From positions 62,001 through 126,000 of the forward strand of contig NZ_JH393259.1 of assembly GCF_000236035.1 (NCBI RefSeq): a stretch of 64,000 nucleotides of DNA, written 5' to 3'. This document shows, one piece after another, positions 7,254 through 16,199 of the stretch. Every line of letters begins with the position of its first letter. Position 1 is the stretch's first letter. Origin of the DNA: Vreelandella boliviensis LC1 (GTDB lineage Bacteria; Pseudomonadota; Gammaproteobacteria; Pseudomonadales; Halomonadaceae). Position numbers and translations under genes: made by a program. The notes beneath the pieces are model-generated. The model was not told the origin of the DNA, ran no database searches, and saw only the letters and a list, made by a program, of their open reading frames with translations.

Positions 7254-9740
7254 TTACTTAACGTTTGTTGCTGCCTGCTTTGGCGCTGGCGCAGGTTTTG
7301 CGTTGTGATCGATCAGTGTGGATTTGTTCTTGGCAAAGGCATCGTAGGCGAAATCGTCCACGGTGAGCATTTCCAGAACTTCAGCCTCAAAGGTGCGCAT
7401 AAACTCGGCATCCTCGGCGCTGATCAAACCTTTTTCTAAGCTGGCCTCAACCCGTGCTTCAGGGTGCAGCGCCGTTTGCGGTAGCTCGCCTTTGGCATAG
7501 GCCTTGTTCACCGTGCGATAGATTTTCTCGGCACGGTCATAATCGACCAGCAGGGCGTTGTAGCGTGCCAGCGGATTGCGCTGTTCACCGTCGTCCGCAT
7601 CCCAAGTGTTTTCCAGCAGCTTGGTACGCAGGGCGCTGTGCGTAGAAACACGCTTAGCGATATCGCGCGCCAGGTCATCGTGGGGTTTATTCCAGCGGCG
7701 ACCGGTGGGCATCACTACGGCGTTGAGCGTTTTGCCCAGGGCGCGGTTGGGTAGGTTATCGAAAATTTCTACAAATGCCTGCTCAGCACGCTGGAGCAAG
7801 TAGCGACAGCTGTAGTGCAGCAGCGCCTCTTCGCCTTCTACCTTGCTGCCTGCTTGCCACTGTTTGAGCACCATCGAAGTGAGGTAGAGGTTAGATAGCA
7901 CATCCCCCAGTCGCGCAGAGATCATTTCACGTTTTTTCAGCGCTGAACCCAAGCTCGCCATAGCGGCGTCGGCACACAGGCCAAAGCCAGCGGAGAGGCG
8001 GGCAATATCCTGGGCATAAACTGCAGCGGGACCATCGAAGGGCACGCTGGCTTTGCCGATGCCAAAGCCCAAAGTAAAGGCCCGCGCCGCGTTGCCAAAG
8101 ATTAAGCCAGCGTGGCCGAAGAACGCTTTATCAAACGCCTGCATATCGTTGGCATCTTTCGCCGCCAGCTCGTCAAGCACGTAAGGGTGGCAACGGATTG
8201 CGCCCTGACCAAAGATCATCAGGTTACGGGTCATGATGTTGGCGCCTTCCACGGTGATCGCCACCGGGTTGGCGCTGTAGCCGATACCCAGGTAGTTACG
8301 TGGGCCAAGGGTCACCGCTTTGCCGCCGTGAACATCCATGGCGTCGCTGAGCAACACGCGTTGGAACTCGGTTAGCTGGCTTTTCAGGATGGCCGAGGGC
8401 ACAGCGGGTTTTTCGCCGTGATCGATCATATTGGCGGTTTGATACACGGTGGCTTGGGAGATATAGGCCAGTGCGGCCATGCGAGCGAGGGGCTCTTGCA
8501 CACCTTCCATCTCGGCCACCGGCACATTGAACTGGCGACGAACGCGGGTGAAACCGCCACTCCAGCCCAACGCGTAGCGTGCAGTACCGGTAGCACCTGA
8601 TGGGAGGGTGATACAGCGGCCAATCGACAGACACTCCACCAGCATCCGCCAGCCCTGGCCGATCATGTCCGGGCCACCAATAATCGTGTCCAGCGGTACA
8701 AAGACATCTTTACCAATGATCGGGCCGTTCATAAAGGGGCTGCCGATGGGGTGGTGACGGCGGCCGATTTCCATGCCATCGGTATCGCGTGGGATCAACG
8801 CCAGGGTAATACCGCGATCTGCTTCGTCGCCCAGCAGCTTTTCCGGGTCAAATAGACGGAATGCCAAGCCCACCACGGTGGCGATTGGGGCCAGGGTGAT
8901 CCAGCGTTTTTCGAAGTTAAGGCGTAGGCCAATCACTTCTTCGCCATTGATAGTCTGTTTGCAGACTACGCCAGTATCTGGCAGCGAGGTAGCGTCAGAG
9001 CCAGCGCGGGGGCCGGTGAGGCCAAAGCAGGGAATCTCACGGCCATCGGATAAGCGCGGCAGGTAGTGATCTTTCTGCTCTTGAGTACCGTATTTAAGCA
9101 GTAGCTCGCCAGGGCCGAGGGAGTTGGGTACGCCCACGGTCACCATCAGGGTTTCATTGGCAGAGAGCTTCTGCAGCACCATGGACTGCGCTTTGGCTGA
9201 GAAGCCCAGGCCGCCATACTCCTTCGGAATAATCATGCCGAAGAAGCCTTCTTTTTTCAGGTAGTCCCAAAGCTGCTGGGGCAGGTCGGCACGCTCTTGG
9301 GCGATATCCCAGGCGTTGCACATGCCAGCGGCTTTAGCACACTGATTGGCTAAGAAGGCTTTTTCATCGTCGCGCAGGCCATCGTCTTTAAAGGCGAGCA
9401 GCTTGTCCCACTGGGGCTTGCCTGAAAATAGCTCTCCGTCCCAAGAGACGCTGCCTGCTTCGAGTGCGGTGCGCTCGGTAGCGGAAACTTTGGGGGCGAC
9501 TTTTTTAAAGGTGGCGAACAGACGGGGTGTTAGCCACTTGCGACGTAGCGCGGGCAGACCGGCTACGGCTACCGCGGCAGCGCCTATCAGCAGCAGTATG
9601 CCAATGACTTCCGCGTCAAACAGTAGGCCAACAAGGCCTAATACGCCAAGTACCGCCAGCGCCGCGGGGGCGCCTGCTTCGCGACGCATGACCACGAGCA
9701 AGCCTGCAATGGCGAGCACGATAAGAAGTAGGGTGAGCAT
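7254..9740 (-). CDS. fadE: Acyl-CoA dehydrogenase (FadE type)
   Basis: An 828-aa FadE-type flavoprotein for the first step of fatty-acid beta-oxidation, making trans-2-enoyl-CoA. Two hydrophobic segments in the first 65 residues suggest membrane anchoring. The acyl-CoA dehydrogenase core follows, with motifs FFGMIIPKEYGGLGFSAKA and CFGLTGPRAGSDATS (flavin/substrate region) and the helical domain with MDVHGGKAV. A FadE-specific C-terminal extension completes the normal length of about 815-830 aa. It is monocistronic with its own terminator. The ATG at 9740 closely follows an AGAGAGAT site. The leader contains two consecutive short tandem duplications. Confidence 0.93.
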   Translation of the reverse strand: MLTLLLIVLAIAGLLVVMRREAGAPAALAVLGVLGLVGLLFDAEVIGILLLIGAAAVAVAGLPALRRKWLTPRLFATFKKVAPKVSATERTALEAGSVSWDGELFSGKPQWDKLLAFKDDGLRDDEKAFLANQCAKAAGMCNAWDIAQERADLPQQLWDYLKKEGFFGMIIPKEYGGLGFSAKAQSMVLQKLSANETLMVTVGVPNSLGPGELLLKYGTQEQKDHYLPRLSDGREIPCFGLTGPRAGSDATSLPDTGVVCKQTINGEEVIGLRLNFEKRWITLAPIATVVGLAFRLFDPEKLLGDEADRGITLALIPRDTDGMEIGRRHHPIGSPFMNGPIIGKDVFVPLDTIIGGPDMIGQGWRMLVECLSIGRCITLPSGATGTARYALGWSGGFTRVRRQFNVPVAEMEGVQEPLARMAALAYISQATVYQTANMIDHGEKPAVPSAILKSQLTEFQRVLLSDAMDVHGGKAVTLGPRNYLGIGYSANPVAITVEGANIMTRNLMIFGQGAIRCHPYVLDELAAKDANDMQAFDKAFFGHAGLIFGNAARAFTLGFGIGKASVPFDGPAAVYAQDIARLSAGFGLCADAAMASLGSALKKREMISARLGDVLSNLYLTSMVLKQWQAGSKVEGEEALLHYSCRYLLQRAEQAFVEIFDNLPNRALGKTLNAVVMPTGRRWNKPHDDLARDIAKRVSTHSALRTKLLENTWDADDGEQRNPLARYNALLVDYDRAEKIYRTVNKAYAKGELPQTALHPEARVEASLEKGLISAEDAEFMRTFEAEVLEMLTVDDFAYDAFAKNKSTLIDHNAKPAPAPKQAATNVK

Positions 9741-9755
9741 AGGTTATCTCTCTTT

Positions 9756-9810
9756 TTGCAGGCCACTGTTGCAGGCCGACTGTTGTTAATAAAACGTGTT
9801 AATAAAACGC
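9756..9810. repeat. Two consecutive tandem duplications in the fadE leader
   Basis: TTGCAGGCC(G)ACTG-type units occupy 9756-9768 and 9769-9782. Immediately after, GTTAATAAAACGY is duplicated at 9785-9797 and 9798-9810 (12 of 13 identical). Both lie 16-70 bp upstream of the fadE start, in the likely promoter/leader. Confidence 0.85.
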
Positions 9811-9926
9811 GAGTAACATCGTTGTTGAGATATTGAGTCGAACACTTGTTTGAATATTGGCAGATGGGGGCCACCACACGCAAGTTTTTAGGCACGTTTG
9901 GGTTAGCTTGTGCTTTTAACGTAGCC

Positions 9927-9961
9927 AAAAAAAACGCCATGGCGACAAGCCATAGCGTTTT
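9927..9961 (-). terminator. Rho-independent terminator of the betIBA operon
   Basis: A 13-bp stem with one G-U wobble (9931-9943 with 9949-9961) and a GACAA loop. On the minus strand the run of T at 9927-9934 closes it, 22 bp beyond the betA stop codon. Confidence 0.88.
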
Positions 9962-9983
9962 GAGTGATAAACAGACTAAATGT

Positions 9984-11657
9984 TCAGGCGCGTTTGGCCG
10001 GTGCTCCGTTAGCTAAATAGTAGTCAACGCTGGCACGAGGGAGCGGCTGGTGACCTTTAATACGGTCGGCGATTTTTTCGGCCAGCATAATGGTGGGCGC
10101 GTTCAAATTGCCGGTGGGAATCACCGGGAAGAGTGAGGCATCGACCACACGCAGGCCTTCAATCCCATGGACGCGGCCCTGACCATCGGTGACCGCCATT
10201 TCGTCGTTGCCCATCCGGCAGCTACCACAGGGGTGGTAGGCGGTTTCGGCGTGCTGTTTGACGAAGGCATCGAGCTCTGCATCTGTTTGGACGCTTGGGC
10301 CGGGGGCTATTTCACGGCCTCGGTATTTATCAAACGCTGGCTGGGAGATGATATCGCGGGTGAGGCGAATGGCGTCGCGGAACTCTTGCCAATCTTTCTC
10401 TTTGGCCATGTAGTTGAACAGAATGCTGGGCGCGGCGTGAGGGTCTTTCGAGTTGAGTCGAATACGCCCGCGGCTTTCTGAACGCATGGAGCCAACGTGG
10501 GCCTGGAAGCCGTGGGCTTGCACCGCGCTTTTGCCGTTGTAGCTAATCGCAATAGGGAGGAAGTGGTACTGCAAGTTAGGCCACTCCTCTTCGTCGCGGC
10601 TACGAATAAAGCCACAGGATTCAAACTGGTTGCTGGCGCCCACGCCGGTGCCATTGAAAAGCCACTCGGCGCCAATTTTGGGCTGGTTGTACCATTTTAG
10701 CGCGGGGTAGAGCGAAATCGGCTCTTTGCACTCGTACTGAATGTACATTTCCAGGTGATCCTGGAGGTTTTCACCCACGCCGGGCAGGGCGTGAACCGTC
10801 TCGATATCGAGTTCTTTGAGTAGTTCTGGGTTGCCGATACCGGAGCGCTGTAGAATCTGCGGAGAGGCGATGGCGCCACCGCACAGCAGCACTTCACGAC
10901 GGGCATAGGTCTGCTGTTTTTCGCCTTTCTGTTCATAGCGAACACCCACCGCACGCTTGCCTTCAAACTCAATAACGTCGGTGACGGCATGTGTTTCGAT
11001 GGTGAGGTTATGGCGCTGTTTGGCGGTATCCAGGTAGCCCCGAGCTGTGGATGCGCGGCGGCCTTTGGGCGTGACGAAGCGGTCCATGGGGCCGAAGCCT
11101 TCTTGCTGGTAGCCGTTAACGTCGTCGGTTTCCGGGTAGCCCGCCTGTTTGCCCGCCTCAATAAAGATGCGATAAAGCGGGTTATTAGTGTCTTTAGGTG
11201 TGGTCACGCTGACTGGGCCGTCGCCACCGTGGTAGCTGTTGGCACCGATGTCGCGGGTTTCGCACTTCTTGAAGTAGGGCAGGCAGCTTAGGTAGTCCCA
11301 ATCTTCAAGGCCGGGCTGCTTAGCCCAGTTGTCGTAATCAAGGGCGTTGCCGCGGATATAGCACATACCGTTAATCAGCGATGAGCCGCCAAGACCTTTG
11401 CCGCGGCCACACTCCATACGGCGGCCGTCCATATGCGGTTCAGGGTCGGTTTCAAATGCCCAGTTGTAGCGCTTACCCTGTAGCGGAAACGCCAGAGCGG
11501 CGGGCATTTGGGTGCGGAAATCGAAGCGATAATCCGGCCCACCCGCTTCTAGCAGCAGTACGCTGACACTGCTGTCTTCGGTAAGGCGGGTAGCGAGCAC
11601 ATTGCCCGCCGAGCCTGCGCCGATAATGATGTAATCAAATTCGCGTGGTTGAGACAT
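9984..11657 (-). CDS. betA: Choline dehydrogenase
   Basis: A 557-aa GMC-family flavoprotein oxidising choline to betaine aldehyde (and often on to betaine), membrane-associated. The N-terminal FAD motif is [21 protein letters not shown] signatures appear at [20 protein letters not shown] and near [16 protein letters not shown]. The C-terminal active-site region is [11 protein letters not shown]. Length is as usual for BetA (about 555-560). The start has a strong AAGGAG site and lies 9 bp after betB, the final gene of betIBA. It supplies the compatible solute betaine under salt stress. Confidence 0.96.
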   Translation of the reverse strand: MSQPREFDYIIIGAGSAGNVLATRLTEDSSVSVLLLEAGGPDYRFDFRTQMPAALAFPLQGKRYNWAFETDPEPHMDGRRMECGRGKGLGGSSLINGMCYIRGNALDYDNWAKQPGLEDWDYLSCLPYFKKCETRDIGANSYHGGDGPVSVTTPKDTNNPLYRIFIEAGKQAGYPETDDVNGYQQEGFGPMDRFVTPKGRRASTARGYLDTAKQRHNLTIETHAVTDVIEFEGKRAVGVRYEQKGEKQQTYARREVLLCGGAIASPQILQRSGIGNPELLKELDIETVHALPGVGENLQDHLEMYIQYECKEPISLYPALKWYNQPKIGAEWLFNGTGVGASNQFESCGFIRSRDEEEWPNLQYHFLPIAISYNGKSAVQAHGFQAHVGSMRSESRGRIRLNSKDPHAAPSILFNYMAKEKDWQEFRDAIRLTRDIISQPAFDKYRGREIAPGPSVQTDAELDAFVKQHAETAYHPCGSCRMGNDEMAVTDGQGRVHGIEGLRVVDASLFPVIPTGNLNAPTIMLAEKIADRIKGHQPLPRASVDYYLANGAPAKRA

Positions 11658-11666
11658 ATAAACTCC

Positions 11667-13136
11667 TTAAAACACTGACTCAAAAGGCCCCATTTCAATC
11701 TGTACGGACTTGGTTTGGGTATAGTGATTAAGCGTCTCGATACCGTTTTCACGACCAATGCCAGACTCTTTGTAGCCGCCTACCGGCATCTCAGAGGGTG
11801 ACTCGCCCCAGGTGTTGATCCAGCAAATACCCGCTTCCAGCTGGTGAATCACGCGGTGGGCGCGGTTCAAGCTTTCACTGAAGACACCCGCGGCCAGGCC
11901 GTAGGTGGTGTCATTGGCGCGGCGAATCACCTCTTCTTCATCATCAAAGGCGAGTACCGACATCACTGGGCCAAAGATCTCTTCACGCACGATACGCATA
12001 TCGTCGGTGCAGTCGGTGAACACCGTGGGCGCGGCCCAGGCGCCATCTGCAAAGTTGCCACCGTTCCAGTCTTCGCCACCGACTAACAAGCGAGCACCTT
12101 GCTCTTTACCCAGAGCAATATAAGAGAGCACTTTTTCCTGGTGTTCAAAGCTGACCAGCGGGCCAAAGTTAACGCTTGGATCCATCGGATCGCCTGCTTT
12201 GATGCGCTTAACGCGCTCCACCAACTTGGCTTCAAAGGCATCTTTAACACTGCGTTCAACAAATACCCGCGTGCCGTTGGTGCAGATTTGGCCGCTGGAG
12301 TAGAAGTTGGCCATCATGGCGGCGTCGGCAGCGCGATTGAGATCGGCATCGGCGAATACCAGCAGCGGTGATTTGCCGCCCAATTCCATGGTGACGTCTT
12401 TTAATGTCGAGCTAGCGGCGGCGGCCATGACTTTCTTGCCCGTGCCCGCTTCGCCGGTGAATGACACCTTAGCGATGCCGGGGTGCTCGGTGAGCATTGC
12501 GCCCACGCGGCCATCGCCCTGAACCACGTTAAAGACGCCGTTGGGCAGGCCTGCCTCGGTGAAGATCTCCGCCAGTTTCATCACGGTGAGCGGGGTGACT
12601 TCGCTAGGTTTGAAAACAATGGCGTTACCCGCAGCCAGCGCCGGGGCAGCTTTCCAACAGGCAATTTGAATCGGGTAGTTCCAAGCACCAATCGCGCCGA
12701 TAACACCCAGAGGCTCACGGCGGGTGTACACAAACGAGCTATCGCGCAACGGAATCTGACTGCCTTCAATAGCGGGTGCTAAACCTGCGTAGTACTCCAA
12801 CGCATCCGCGCCGGTGACGATATCGACACTAGCGGTTTCGCTGATCGGTTTGCCGGTGTTGCGGGTTTCCAGTTCGGCGAGTTCGTCATTGCGCTCTCTT
12901 AATAGCGCAACGGCGCGCAGCATGATACGTGAACGCTGCATACCGGTCATCGCAGCCCACTCGCGCTGGCCACGTTGGGCCGCTGCGACGGCTGAATCGA
13001 CATCGGCTTTGGTTGCTTGGCCGATAGTGGCCAGCAGGCTGCCATCAAACGGGTTGGTAACGGTAAACGTTTCGCTTGAAGTGGCGTCTACCTGGCGACC
13101 ATCAATATAAAGTGGCTGTACGTCTTGAGCGGCCAT
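11667..13136 (-). CDS. betB: Betaine aldehyde dehydrogenase
   Basis: A 489-aa NAD(P)-dependent aldehyde dehydrogenase converting betaine aldehyde to glycine betaine in the cytosol. Motifs: cofactor-binding [30 protein letters not shown], catalytic Glu in MELGGKSPL, and catalytic Cys in [12 protein letters not shown]. The length matches BetB. The ATG has TAAGGAGACCTAC upstream. It sits between betI and betA with short gaps, so it is co-transcribed. Confidence 0.96.
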   Translation of the reverse strand: MAAQDVQPLYIDGRQVDATSSETFTVTNPFDGSLLATIGQATKADVDSAVAAAQRGQREWAAMTGMQRSRIMLRAVALLRERNDELAELETRNTGKPISETASVDIVTGADALEYYAGLAPAIEGSQIPLRDSSFVYTRREPLGVIGAIGAWNYPIQIACWKAAPALAAGNAIVFKPSEVTPLTVMKLAEIFTEAGLPNGVFNVVQGDGRVGAMLTEHPGIAKVSFTGEAGTGKKVMAAAASSTLKDVTMELGGKSPLLVFADADLNRAADAAMMANFYSSGQICTNGTRVFVERSVKDAFEAKLVERVKRIKAGDPMDPSVNFGPLVSFEHQEKVLSYIALGKEQGARLLVGGEDWNGGNFADGAWAAPTVFTDCTDDMRIVREEIFGPVMSVLAFDDEEEVIRRANDTTYGLAAGVFSESLNRAHRVIHQLEAGICWINTWGESPSEMPVGGYKESGIGRENGIETLNHYTQTKSVQIEMGPFESVF

Positions 13137-13163
13137 GTAGGTCTCCTTAAATAAGATAAAAAA

Positions 13164-13784
13164 TTAGCTGAAAGTATTGGATGCGGGTTGTTGGCATCCA
13201 TAGTGAGCAAAAAGCTGGTCGAGATGGGTGTGGGCAAGAAAGCGCGCTTCTTCAGCATCAAGGCCTTCTGGCGTTAGTGCGCCACGCAGCCACAGCCCAT
13301 CAATCATGGCGGCCAAACCTCGGGCGGCGTTACGGGCCTCTAAGCGGGGCATCACACGCCGGAACTGGTGGCATAAATTGCTATAAAGACGGCGGTCGTT
13401 GACGTTTTGCAACCGCTGCAGCATCGGTTTGTGCATGCTGCTGGCCCAGAACGCTAACCAAGTCTTGGCGGCGGGGCCGGTGACCTGCGTGCGATCAAAG
13501 TTGCCTTCAATAATGGCACCGATATGGGCGCGGGGAGAGTTGTCTTCTAATGCATGGCGGCGTACCGCAACAGCCGTGGTTAGGTCGGTCAGGATTTGCC
13601 GCATGGTCGCTTCCAACAGGCCATCTTTACCGCCAAAGTAGTGGCTGATAATGCCTGCTGAAACGCCTGCATGACGCGCAATGCGCATCACAGTGGTTTC
13701 GGCTAGGCCGACTTCATCAATGGCTGCCATGGTCGCGTTAATTAGCTGCTGACGGCGTATCGGTTCCATTCCCACCTTTGGCAC
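13164..13784 (-). CDS. betI: Choline-responsive TetR-family repressor
   Basis: A 206-aa TetR-family regulator beginning MPKVGMEPIRR, a characteristic BetI start. A helix-turn-helix occupies about residues 28-52 (TTVMRIARHAGVSAGIISHYFG), and a variable ligand-binding region follows. It is the first gene of betIBA and would repress the operon, and probably the divergent binding-protein gene, until choline is present. A BetI-like palindrome lies in the divergent intergenic region. Confidence 0.95.
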   Translation of the reverse strand: MPKVGMEPIRRQQLINATMAAIDEVGLAETTVMRIARHAGVSAGIISHYFGGKDGLLEATMRQILTDLTTAVAVRRHALEDNSPRAHIGAIIEGNFDRTQVTGPAAKTWLAFWASSMHKPMLQRLQNVNDRRLYSNLCHQFRRVMPRLEARNAARGLAAMIDGLWLRGALTPEGLDAEEARFLAHTHLDQLFAHYGCQQPASNTFS

Positions 13785-13889
13785 GACGTTCTCCTAAAGA
13801 GATTCTCCTAATTCGTTGAATGCCTAACAGAGGTCGATGCTTGAAACCCCGGCGTAGACATGATTACCTAACCATGATGGCATTTTTTT

Positions 13890-13903
13890 ATTGAACGTTC
13901 AAT
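13890..13903. promoter_or_regulatory. Putative BetI operator
   Basis: A perfect 14-bp palindrome, ATTGAACGTTCAAT, lies in the 163-bp region between divergent betI and the choline-binding protein gene. It resembles the TTGAACGTTCAA core of known BetI operators. One site is well placed to control both directions. Confidence 0.75.
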
Positions 13904-13947
13904 CAATAAAAAGACGCCGATGTTTGTAATAGATTTATAGGGGGACA

Positions 13948-14889
13948 ATGATGATGAGCAAAATTTCTTCACGCTACGCAGGTGCTTTATTGCTGGCAGC
14001 GGGCTTGCCAACGGTGGCTTATGCCGATGAGTGCAGCAGCGTGCGCTTTGCTGAAGTCGGTTGGACCGATATCACCGCGACCACTGCTTTAGCCAGTGAA
14101 GTGCTTGAGGGTCTTGGCTACGAGCCAAGAGTTGACACAGTTTCCGTGCCGATTGCCTATGCCGGTATGCGCAACAATGATTTCGATGTCTTCCTGGGTA
14201 ACTGGATGCCCTCGATGGCCTCTATTAGTGATCCCTATATTGAGCGCGGTGAAGTAGAGCGCTTGGCGACCAACTTGGAAGGGGCCAAGTATACCCTGGC
14301 GGTTCCCCAATACGTTTATGACGCGGGCGTGACGTCGGTTAATGACTTGGCGGAGCATGCCGACCAGTTTGATAGCAGTGTGCACGGCATCGAAGCGGGT
14401 AACGACGGTAATGAACTTATCGAGCAGATGATTGATGACGATGCCTACGGGTTAGGCGATTGGCAAGTGGTCGATTCCAGTGAGGCGGGGATGTTGGCAG
14501 AGCTACGTGCTCGGGTGCCCAACGAGCAGTGGATGGTGTTTTTAGGCTGGGAGCCGCACCCCATGAACTCTAACTTCGATATGGCCTATCTTTCTGATGC
14601 CGATGACTATTTCGGCCCAGATTTAGGTGGCGCTACCGTGCACACCAATACCCGGGCAGGGTTTGTGGATGAATGCCCGAATGTAGGTACTTTGCTGCGC
14701 AATATGACCTTTACGTTGGAGATGGAAAATCAACTAATGAGCGCGATCATGGATGATGGTGAAGATCCTCGTGATGCTGCGCGTGACTACTTGAAGGCCA
14801 ATGACAGTGTGCTGGAAGAGTGGTTAGACGGTGTTACAACACGCGACGGCGAGCCTGGTTTAGAGGCCGTACGCGCCGCTATTCTGTAA
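13948..14889 (+). CDS. Choline/betaine ABC transporter substrate-binding protein (ChoX type)
   Basis: A 313-aa periplasmic binding protein of the OpuAC/ChoX family, with a signal peptide (YAGALLLAAGLPTVAYA, cleavage near residue 26). The cage-type aromatic and acidic residues typical of quaternary-amine pockets appear plausible (EVGWTDITATT, FDVFLGNWMPSM, FLGWEPHPMN). Three ATG codons lie in tandem at the start; I use the first. It is divergent from betIBA across the BetI operator, so choline induction is likely. No permease or ATPase gene follows: a terminator and tRNA come next. It must therefore share components encoded elsewhere. Choline rather than betaine specificity is an inference. 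Confidence 0.85.
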   Translation: MMMSKISSRYAGALLLAAGLPTVAYADECSSVRFAEVGWTDITATTALASEVLEGLGYEPRVDTVSVPIAYAGMRNNDFDVFLGNWMPSMASISDPYIERGEVERLATNLEGAKYTLAVPQYVYDAGVTSVNDLAEHADQFDSSVHGIEAGNDGNELIEQMIDDDAYGLGDWQVVDSSEAGMLAELRARVPNEQWMVFLGWEPHPMNSNFDMAYLSDADDYFGPDLGGATVHTNTRAGFVDECPNVGTLLRNMTFTLEMENQLMSAIMDDGEDPRDAARDYLKANDSVLEEWLDGVTTRDGEPGLEAVRAAIL

Positions 14890-14916
14890 GGCGATTTCGA
14901 TACGCTTTGTTGACTG

Positions 14917-14947
14917 GAAAGGCAAGCCGGAATCCGGCTTGCCTTTC
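14917..14947 (+). terminator. Terminator after the choline-binding protein gene
   Basis: A 14-bp perfect stem (GAAAGGCAAGCCGG at 14917-14930 with its complement at 14934-14947) and a 3-nt AAT loop, 28 bp past the stop codon. No long T-tract follows beyond the TTTC in the stem. Confidence 0.8.
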
Positions 14948-14989
14948 GTCATTAAGGTAGGCATAATCTGCGCCCGTTGATGAGGAAAA

Positions 14990-15066
14990 GGCTACGTAGC
15001 TCAGCTGGTTAGAGCACATCACTCATAATGATGGGGTCCCCTGTTCAAATCAGGGCGTAGCCACCA
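14990..15066 (+). tRNA. tRNA-Met (CAT), elongator type
   Basis: A 77-nt cloverleaf: 7-bp acceptor stem GGCTACG/CGTAGCC, D arm AGCTCAGCTGGTTAGAGC, anticodon stem-loop with CAT, T arm with GTTCAAATC, discriminator A and encoded CCA at 15064-15066. The fully paired first base pair (G-C) argues for the elongator rather than the initiator tRNA. Confidence 0.95.
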
Positions 15067-15131
15067 CATCAGCCTCAGCACACTTACTACTGTCTGTAAG
15101 AAGTAAAATACATAAAAAAGTGTGCCGTTAT

Positions 15132-15244
15132 GGTGGCCCCTTAGGTCCTCCCGCAACGCTAAACTGCGAACCCCGCCAGGCCCGGAAGGGAGCAACGGTA
15201 GTGGTGGCTGCGTGTGCCGGGATGTGGCTTTTGGGGCCGCCTCC
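15132..15244 (+). ncRNA. ffs: 4.5S signal recognition particle RNA
   Basis: About 113 nt matching bacterial 4.5S RNA. The conserved apical part is present: CCAGGCCCGGAAGGGAGCA with its GGAA tetraloop, then GTGTGCCGGGATGT. The outer helix forms from GGTGGCCCC and GGGGCCGCC. It binds Ffh for membrane-protein targeting. It lies 65 bp after tRNA-Met, and a short T-rich stretch follows. Confidence 0.95.
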
Positions 15245-15267
15245 ATTTTGATTCCTCCCTGCCTTAA

Positions 15268-15288
15268 TTAGACTTAAAATTTAGTCTA
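15268..15288. repeat. Short inverted repeat downstream of ffs
   Basis: TAGACT at 15269-15274 and AGTCTA at 15283-15288 are separated by 8 AT-rich bases. This is where conserved RNA genes give way to accessory genes. It could be a weak hairpin or a boundary scar; no integrase or second copy was seen. Confidence 0.35.
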
Positions 15289-15381
15289 CGTGACATCATC
15301 TATCTTTGTAATAATCTCCCGGAAAGGTTAGCCCTACTTACTGTCCCAAGTAGCTTCTCTATCGTGTTAAGAATGAAAATT

Positions 15382-15900
15382 CTACTTTTTATCTATTCCT
15401 GTTACGTGAACGTCAAACACCCCGGATAGCGCTAAAAGGTCGCTCCGAATAGCCTCACTGTCGACCCCATCGGGGGCGTCATCGAACAGCAGGTGTAGCG
15501 AGCGGTGGAACAGCGATCAGGTACCTACTACGATCCCCAGAGCGATCAGCAGGCTCACCACCGGATCGATCCAGGTTCAGCCCTGGCAGAGATAGAGCCC
15601 TCCAGCCACTACCACCCCCAACGAGACAACGGCATCGGCGGCCATATGCAGAAAGGCGCCACGAATATTTAAGTCATGCTTACTCCCGGCAAGAAAGAGC
15701 CAAGCGGTCACGGCGTTGATGACAATGCCGATGCCTGCTACCACCATCACCGTGTCGGCTTCTATTGATGTGGGTGTCTGCAGACGTTGGATGGCCTCCC
15801 AGGCCAGTATGCCCATAGCCACCAACAGCAGAATGGCATTGGTGAAGCTGGCCAAGATCGACCCACGCCGCCAGCCATAAGTGTGTCGAGGGGGTCGGTT
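15382..15900 (-). pseudogene. Cation diffusion facilitator (CDF) transporter, decayed
   Basis: A reading frame from 15900 to 15382 encodes the C-terminal two thirds of a CzcD-like metal/proton antiporter: TYGWRRGSILASFTNA, then SKHDLNIRGAFLHMAADA (the His/Asp metal site of TM5), then TWIDPVVSLLIALGIVVGT and SLFHRSLHLLFDDAPDG. Two in-frame TGA codons interrupt it, at 15577-15579 and 15517-15519. The second falls where the family has Trp and the first lies in a position often Trp. An in-frame TAA at 15901-15903 and a frameshift cut off the missing N-terminal spans, and the cytoplasmic domain ends early. It is not expected to be functional. Confidence 0.85.
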
Positions 15901-15950
15901 TTAAGCGGGCAGCGGCAGGCACAAGGCCAACTGACCCTTGCTCTTGTATG

Positions 15951-16187
15951 TCAGGCCGTCAACAGCGATTCTATTTTGTGCCGATCGGGCACGCCGCCGC
16001 TATGCACAAGCTTGCCATCAATAGCGATACCCGGCGTTGCCATGACCTTATAACCCATGATGGCCGCCGGGTCGGTGACCTTCTCGACGGCAACTTCAAT
16101 ACCTAGTTCGCCGGCCACGGCCTCTAGTTGCTCGGCGGTGGTCACGCACTTTTTGCAGCCGGTACCCAACACTTCGACCTTTTTCAT
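15951..16187 (-). CDS. Small thioredoxin-fold redox protein (TIGR00412 type)
   Basis: A 78-aa protein with a CxxC motif at Cys11-Cys14 (GTGCKKC), a cis-Pro segment (VMATPGIAIDG) and the full beta-alpha-beta thioredoxin fold length. It belongs to the group called redox-active disulfide protein 2. Genes of this type commonly sit beside ArsP/YraQ-like permeases, as here, 12 bp downstream of the permease gene. Its substrate is unknown; reduction of, or metal/thiol hand-off to, the permease is an inference. The ribosome site is AAGGAGATTCACC. Confidence 0.85.
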   Translation of the reverse strand: MKKVEVLGTGCKKCVTTAEQLEAVAGELGIEVAVEKVTDPAAIMGYKVMATPGIAIDGKLVHSGGVPDRHKIESLLTA

Positions 16188-16199
16188 GGTGAATCTCCT

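Noticed and set aside
14990-15066. tRNA-Met as an integration site for the following block
   Set aside because: I found no repeat of the tRNA 3' end and no integrase gene downstream within the window.
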